A DNA stretch of 8,940 nt from Bacteroidota bacterium (GTDB taxonomy: Bacteria; Bacteroidota; Bacteroidia; Flavobacteriales; Weeksellaceae), in contig JAEXJU010000211.1 of NCBI GenBank assembly GCA_023448955.1, positions 1 to 8,940 on the forward strand. Reading direction: 5' to 3'. The notes under the pieces were generated by a model, which was not told the DNA's origin, ran no database searches, and saw only the letters and a list, made by a program, of their open reading frames with translations. The translations under genes were made by a program, and so were the position numbers. Of the stretch, positions 5,835-8,940 are shown piece by piece; position 1 is the stretch's first letter, and every line of letters starts with the position of its first letter.

Positions 5835-6389
5835 TTAGTGATTGATTCTGCCTTCTTCCAATTGATAAAGATCCGGCAGGTTTCTTCCAAGTTCATCATA
5901 ATCTAAACCATATCCCAAAACGAATTTATTCGGGATTTCTTTAGCAACATAATCAATCGTGAAGTCTTTTTGGAAAACATCAGGTTTTAGCAGAAGAGAA
6001 GCTACTTTCAGAGACTTTGGACGCTGCGTGTTTTTAAAATATTCGAAAAGATTTTCCAGTGTATTTCCTGTATCCACGATGTCTTCCATCAATATAATAT
6101 GCCTGTCTACAACATCTTTTGTAAGATCCATTTTTTTATAGACAATTCCTGTAGACTGTGTTCCTGAATAAGAACTGACCTGCAGAAAAGCAATTTCGCA
6201 TTTTCCGGGATAGTATTTTAGAAAATCGGAAAAAAACATGATTACACCATTCAAAACACCTACAAAAATAGGGGTTTCATCTTTGTAATCTTCATAAACT
6301 CTTTCCGCTAATTTTTTTATAATTTCCTGAATTTCATCGTGTTTCAGGTAAGGTACGAAATTTTTGTCGTGAATTGTTATAGACTCCAT
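5835..6389 (-). CDS. hpt: Hypoxanthine phosphoribosyltransferase
   Basis: A 184-residue purine phosphoribosyltransferase that joins PRPP to hypoxanthine (and often guanine) to make IMP or GMP in the cytoplasm. The PRPP-binding motif IILMEDIVDTGNT spans residues 98-110, with the acidic pair Glu102-Asp103. The flexible-loop signature SSYSGTQSTG is at 72-81, Lys135 lies in the LLLKPD segment, and the C-terminal NKFVLGYGLDYDELGRNLP (154-172) has the base-contacting part and the final Asp. The frame stays open a further 28 codons to 6473, but the family begins near MESITIHDKNF, and the extra part would run over the promoter-like sequences; the ATG at 6389 is chosen. It is the first gene of the minus-strand purine/Obg cluster and diverges from the PASTA gene across 129 bp. 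Confidence 0.95.
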   Translation of the reverse strand: MESITIHDKNFVPYLKHDEIQEIIKKLAERVYEDYKDETPIFVGVLNGVIMFFSDFLKYYPGKCEIAFLQVSSYSGTQSTGIVYKKMDLTKDVVDRHIILMEDIVDTGNTLENLFEYFKNTQRPKSLKVASLLLKPDVFQKDFTIDYVAKEIPNKFVLGYGLDYDELGRNLPDLYQLEEGRINH

Positions 6390-6397
6390 AAGTATTT

Positions 6398-6427
6398 CAA
6401 AGTACAAAAATAAGGTTTTTATAGCAA
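6398..6427 (-). promoter_or_regulatory. Candidate promoter for hpt
   Basis: On the minus strand a TTG (6425-6427) is followed after 20 bp by TACTTTG (6398-6404), one base short of the TAnnTTTG consensus. An overlapping full match, TATTTTTG, lies at 6405-6412, but only 12 bp from that TTG. Either would start transcription within about 15 nt of the hpt ATG (6389), giving a very short leader. Which -7 element is used cannot be settled by eye. Confidence 0.45.
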
Positions 6428-6483
6428 TTGACCGATTTTCTTTTTGTGACAGTTCTATGAAAGAATAATACAATTTAATTATC

Positions 6484-6491
6484 TATCTTTG
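6484..6491 (+). promoter_or_regulatory. Candidate -7 promoter element for the PASTA gene
   Basis: TATCTTTG matches the Bacteroidota -7 consensus TAnnTTTG in full. The expected -33 TTG is missing at normal spacing; the nearest TTG (6444-6446) is 37 bp upstream, too far. The predicted leader to the ATG at 6519 is about 22 nt and AT-rich. Its position in a divergent intergenic region, facing away from hpt, supports the call. Confidence 0.5.
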
Positions 6492-6518
6492 CGTTACTAT
6501 TTCTGAAAAAGAATAATT

Positions 6519-7565
6519 ATGTTCAAGTCACTTTTCCACTGGAAAGTATTAGTTAATATAGTTTTGGCAATGGCATTTTTTGCCGGTTTGGTATGGCTCA
6601 CATTCCGATGGTTGGAATTTCATACGAATCACGGAGAAGAAGTTCCCGTTCCTAATGTTATGAATATGACTGTGCACGAGGCTATTAAAATCCTGGACGA
6701 TTCTGGTCTGGAATATGAAGTAGACAGCTTTAAATATGACCCGAAATTCCGTCCTTTTCAGGTTTTGGCAGTTAATCCGAATCCTGGTTCTAATGTAAAG
6801 AACGGAAGAATTATCACCCTGAAAGTTAATCCGAGAACCTGGGCAAAAGTCGCTATTCCAGATATTATAGACAGATACAAAGGTCTGGCATTTAATCAGC
6901 TGAATCTTGTAGGACTGAAAGTGGGGGACACGCTTTATGAACCAAGCATACAGAGAGATGCAGTGCTCAGAATTCTTTATAATGGAACCAGTGTGAAGCC
7001 CGGAACTCAGATTCCGAGATTTTCTGCTGTTGACCTAGTGATAGGTTCTGGTCCGCTTAGAAATGTATCCATCCCGAACGTTGTCGGAAGAACAGTTCAG
7101 GAAGCTAAAAAAATTATTGCTCAGGCATTATTTGAAGTTGGCATCGTGGAACACGAAGATGGCGGAAAAGATGATTCAGATATAGTTTATTATCAGGATC
7201 CTGAGTTTGGCGCTTTGCGGGATCAGGGAATGCAGATTGACCTCTGGGCAAGTAAAAAAACACCTGCGGAACTCCAGAACAAGATTAAGCAGCTGGATGA
7301 TATGTATCGCCCTAAGATAGATACTACATTGGCTCCGATTGAATACAGGGAAATGCCTTCAACAGAACAAAGGCCAGCACCGGTAACCAATAATCCGCCT
7401 GCATCAACTTCTGCTACATCAGTTCCGAAACCGAAGCCTGCCAATTCTAATTCCAGTCCTTCCGGCGGTTCTTCACAAGCTACTGTAAAATCTAATAATT
7501 CTGCGACACCGCAAACTTCTAAATCTGCGGAAAAGCCTAAACCCAAAAAAGTTGTAATAGAATAA
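6519..7565 (+). CDS. Membrane-anchored protein with three PASTA repeats
   Basis: A 348-residue protein with a short cytoplasmic start, one transmembrane segment (about 10-32) acting as an uncleaved anchor, and a periplasmic part. Three PASTA-like repeats follow: about 41-105 (VPVPNVMNMTVHEAIKIL...LKVNP), 109-177 (AIPDIIDRYKGLAFNQLN...VDLVIGSG) and 182-246 (SIPNVVGRTVQEAKKII...IDLWAS). Each has the P-[DN]-[IV]-[VI] opening, and the first and third show the repeat's usual helix. The last 80 residues (about 270-348) are low-complexity, rich in Pro, Ser, Thr, Asn and Lys, probably disordered and ending basic. PASTA domains bind peptidoglycan pieces or beta-lactam-like ligands in Gram-positive kinases and penicillin-binding proteins; here there is no kinase or transpeptidase domain, so a role in envelope or peptidoglycan binding is inference. 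A hairpin terminator separates it from rluD. Confidence 0.88.
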   Translation: MFKSLFHWKVLVNIVLAMAFFAGLVWLTFRWLEFHTNHGEEVPVPNVMNMTVHEAIKILDDSGLEYEVDSFKYDPKFRPFQVLAVNPNPGSNVKNGRIITLKVNPRTWAKVAIPDIIDRYKGLAFNQLNLVGLKVGDTLYEPSIQRDAVLRILYNGTSVKPGTQIPRFSAVDLVIGSGPLRNVSIPNVVGRTVQEAKKIIAQALFEVGIVEHEDGGKDDSDIVYYQDPEFGALRDQGMQIDLWASKKTPAELQNKIKQLDDMYRPKIDTTLAPIEYREMPSTEQRPAPVTNNPPASTSATSVPKPKPANSNSSPSGGSSQATVKSNNSATPQTSKSAEKPKPKKVVIE

Positions 7566-7573
7566 AAAATTAT

Positions 7574-7603
7574 AAAGGCTTCAGCGATCAGTTGGAGCCT
7601 TTT
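7574..7603 (+). terminator. Intrinsic terminator-like hairpin after the PASTA gene
   Basis: AAAGGCT (7574-7580) pairs with AGCCTTT (7596-7602), and the stem continues inward to 7585/7591 with two G-T wobble pairs, giving about 12 bp and the loop GATCA. The downstream arm ends in TTTT followed by AAAATTAAATT. It sits 9 bp past the PASTA stop codon and 12 bp before the rluD ATG, so it would stop or reduce read-through into rluD. The T-run is short, so it may be partial. Confidence 0.65.
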
Positions 7604-7614
7604 AAAATTAAATT

Positions 7615-8679
7615 ATGCTGGACGAAAACGAAGATTTTCTGGAAGACGAATTAACCAATGATGATAGCTCTGCTGATGAAAACAGCGGACTTTTTGAGCA
7701 TCTTAATATTAAAGTAGATAAAAATCAGGAACCGCTCAGGATTGATAAATTTTTACTGATACACCGTCAGAACTCTTCCCGAAATAAAATTTCTCAGACT
7801 TGCAGAGCTGGTAATGTAGTGGTAAATGGTTATCCCGTAAAGCAAAACTACAGAGTAAAGCCAGGCGATGAAATCAGTGTGCTCCTTGCTCATCCGCCAA
7901 GAGAAAATGTGATAATCCCACAAGATATTCCTGTTAATATCGTTTATGAAGATGATGATCTGGTTGTGGTGGATAAAGATGCCGGAATGGTGGTTCACCC
8001 TGGATTCGGCAACTGGGACGGAACACTGGTGAATGCTTTGGCTTTTCATTTTGCAAAGGATCCGAATTATAATTCCGATCTGGACAGAGTCGGATTGGTT
8101 CACAGGATTGATAAAGATACATCAGGACTTTTGGTAATTGCTAAAAACGAATATGCGCTCAGTCACCTGGCAAAGCAGTTTTTTGACAGAAAAACGAAAA
8201 GGCTTTATTGGGCTTTTGTTTGGGGTAATGTTCAGGATGATGTAGGTACGGTTACGGGTCACATCGGGAGACACCCAAAAAACAGGATGCAAATGTACAC
8301 TTATGTGGACGGAAGCCATGGAAAACACGCAGTGACTCATTATAAGGTTTTGGAACGATTCCGTTATATGACTTGGGTAGAGTGTAAACTGGAAACAGGA
8401 AGGACGCATCAGATCCGTGCTCATATGAAACATATCGGACATACTTTGTTTAATGATGAGCGCTATGAAGGCAATATAATAATGCGTGGTGTTAATCTTC
8501 CGAAATATAAACAATTTGTTCAGAATGTTTTCGAAGTTTTGCCAAGACACGCTTTGCATGCACACACTCTTGGCTTCATACATCCTGTGACCAAAAAAGA
8601 ACTGTATTTTGAAAGTCCGATGCCAAAAGATATGCAGGAAGCTTCCGAACGTTGGAGAAAATATCTGGAAAATAACTAG
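7615..8679 (+). CDS. rluD: RluD-like 23S rRNA pseudouridine synthase
   Basis: A 354-residue RluA/RluD-family synthase, which isomerises uridine to pseudouridine in large-subunit rRNA (RluD targets helix 69). Residues 1-30 are an acidic extension (DENEDFLEDELTNDD). An S4 RNA-binding domain follows at about 41-97 (LRIDKFLL...VNGYPVKQNYRVKPGDEI). The catalytic domain has motif I VVDKDAGMVVHPG (118-130), motif II HRIDKDTSGLLV (163-174) with the catalytic Asp166, motif III with its Arg/Leu features around GRTHQIRAHMKHIGH (262-276), and the usual ending HALHAHTLGFIHP (312-324). Having an S4 domain favours RluD/RluC over RluA; exact target site not provable here. The ATG at 7615 includes the acidic tail, common in Flavobacteriia; no better start exists before the S4 domain. 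Its own promoter is not evident, and a hairpin precedes it. Confidence 0.93.
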   Translation: MLDENEDFLEDELTNDDSSADENSGLFEHLNIKVDKNQEPLRIDKFLLIHRQNSSRNKISQTCRAGNVVVNGYPVKQNYRVKPGDEISVLLAHPPRENVIIPQDIPVNIVYEDDDLVVVDKDAGMVVHPGFGNWDGTLVNALAFHFAKDPNYNSDLDRVGLVHRIDKDTSGLLVIAKNEYALSHLAKQFFDRKTKRLYWAFVWGNVQDDVGTVTGHIGRHPKNRMQMYTYVDGSHGKHAVTHYKVLERFRYMTWVECKLETGRTHQIRAHMKHIGHTLFNDERYEGNIIMRGVNLPKYKQFVQNVFEVLPRHALHAHTLGFIHPVTKKELYFESPMPKDMQEASERWRKYLENN

Positions 8680-8694
8680 AGTTTTATATATTTG
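8665..8694 (+). promoter_or_regulatory. Candidate promoter for the PorP/SprF-like gene
   Basis: CTG (8665-8667, one base from the -33 TTG) is followed after exactly 19 bp by TATATTTG (8687-8694), a full match to TAnnTTTG. It starts within the end of rluD and points to the next gene. The predicted start of transcription falls at about 8698-8701, on or next to the GTG start codon at 8699, which would make the mRNA leaderless or almost so. Confidence 0.55.
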
Positions 8695-8698
8695 TGTT

Positions 8699-8940
8699 GT
8701 GAAGAAAAGTTACTTATTATATAAAATCATTGTACTTCTGGCTTCAGGAGTGATAATTAATGTCAAAGCTCAGGAGACATTACCATTCTATCAGCAGTAT
8801 CTGGTGGATGGAGATTTCCTGTTTAACCCGGCATTGCTGGGTAAAACAGATGACGTGGTTCTTAATATCAATTATCAGAAACAATTTTCACAACTCAGTG
8901 AGTCCCCAAATGTTCAATCTTTAGGTTTGCATGCCAATGT
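8699..8940 (+). CDS. PorP/SprF-family outer-membrane protein, N-terminal part
   Basis: Open from GTG at 8699 to the right edge (80 complete codons). The first 24 residues form a Sec signal peptide: KK, then a hydrophobic stretch, then VKA before Gln25, a good signal peptidase I site. The mature start LPFYQQYLVDGDFLFNPALL matches the PorP/SprF pattern (P-x-Y-x-Q-Y at the front, then FNPALLG at 42-48, then a beta-strand with NINYQKQFSQLSESP, corresponding to the usual YR-x-QW-x-x-F/L...P). PorP/SprF proteins are outer-membrane beta-barrel partners of type IX secretion or gliding components in Bacteroidota; many paralogues exist whose substrates are unknown. No ATG is present in frame near the start, and GTG gives the only complete signal peptide. 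The rest of the gene and any partner gene lie outside the window. Confidence 0.78.
   Translation, partial: MKKSYLLYKIIVLLASGVIINVKAQETLPFYQQYLVDGDFLFNPALLGKTDDVVLNINYQKQFSQLSESPNVQSLGLHAN

Noticed and set aside
6390..6473. 28-residue N-terminal extension of Hpt
   Set aside because: Hpt homologues begin near MESITIHDKNF; the extension covers the promoter-like region shared with the divergent PASTA gene.
7223..7546. Antisense open frame of 107 codons over the PASTA protein tail
   Set aside because: It is Gly/Leu/Val-rich only because it mirrors the repetitive Pro/Ser-rich coding sequence; no start context or homology.
8122..8583. Antisense open frame of 153 codons within rluD
   Set aside because: The sense strand carries all RluD motifs; the antisense product has no recognisable domain and no promoter.

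Overview
The window looks like a piece of a Flavobacteriia chromosome, most likely the Chryseobacterium/Epilithonimonas side of Weeksellaceae. The reasons are the AT-rich sequence, several matches to the Bacteroidota -7 promoter element (TAnnTTTG) with no obvious Shine-Dalgarno sequences, a GSCFA-domain protein, a DUF6438-type lipoprotein, a PASTA protein next to an RluD-type pseudouridine synthase, and the start of a PorP/SprF-type outer-membrane protein. The genus assignment is inference; no marker RNA gene is present.

Layout. Left block, + strand: the 3' end of a trans-polyprenyl diphosphate synthase (1-272), a GSCFA-domain protein (382-1335) and a TatD-family metal-dependent hydrolase (1404-2168). 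A perfect 24-bp palindrome (2168-2191) separates tatD from the convergent minus-strand block. That block, in transcription order, is hpt (6389-5835), adk (5794-5216), obgE (5044-4061), a small DUF6438-like lipoprotein (4015-3530) and an RhlE-like DEAD-box RNA helicase (3445-2195) that starts with TTG. Right block, + strand, divergent from hpt: a membrane-anchored protein with three PASTA repeats (6519-7565), an RluD-like 23S rRNA pseudouridine synthase (7615-8679) and the first 80 codons of a PorP/SprF-family protein (8699 to the edge).

Functionally this is mostly housekeeping: purine salvage (hpt) and adenylate balance (adk), ribosome assembly and RNA work (obgE, DEAD-box helicase, RluD), isoprenoid chain synthesis, and envelope proteins (PASTA protein, lipoprotein, PorP-like). 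I see no tRNA, rRNA, CRISPR array, transposase, phage gene, toxin-antitoxin pair or defence cluster.

The least ordinary signal is non-coding. Two intergenic gaps (1329-1400 and 5052-5211) are filled by related inverted-repeat elements built from a 7-bp unit (TAGTTGA on one strand, TCAACTA on the other). The first is a compact hairpin that supplies the GSCFA stop codon and reaches to within 3 bp of the tatD start. The second is a diverged, expanded version between adk and obgE whose interior includes a pyrimidine-rich tract also phased at 7 bp. No gene is longer than about 300 bases away from its neighbour.
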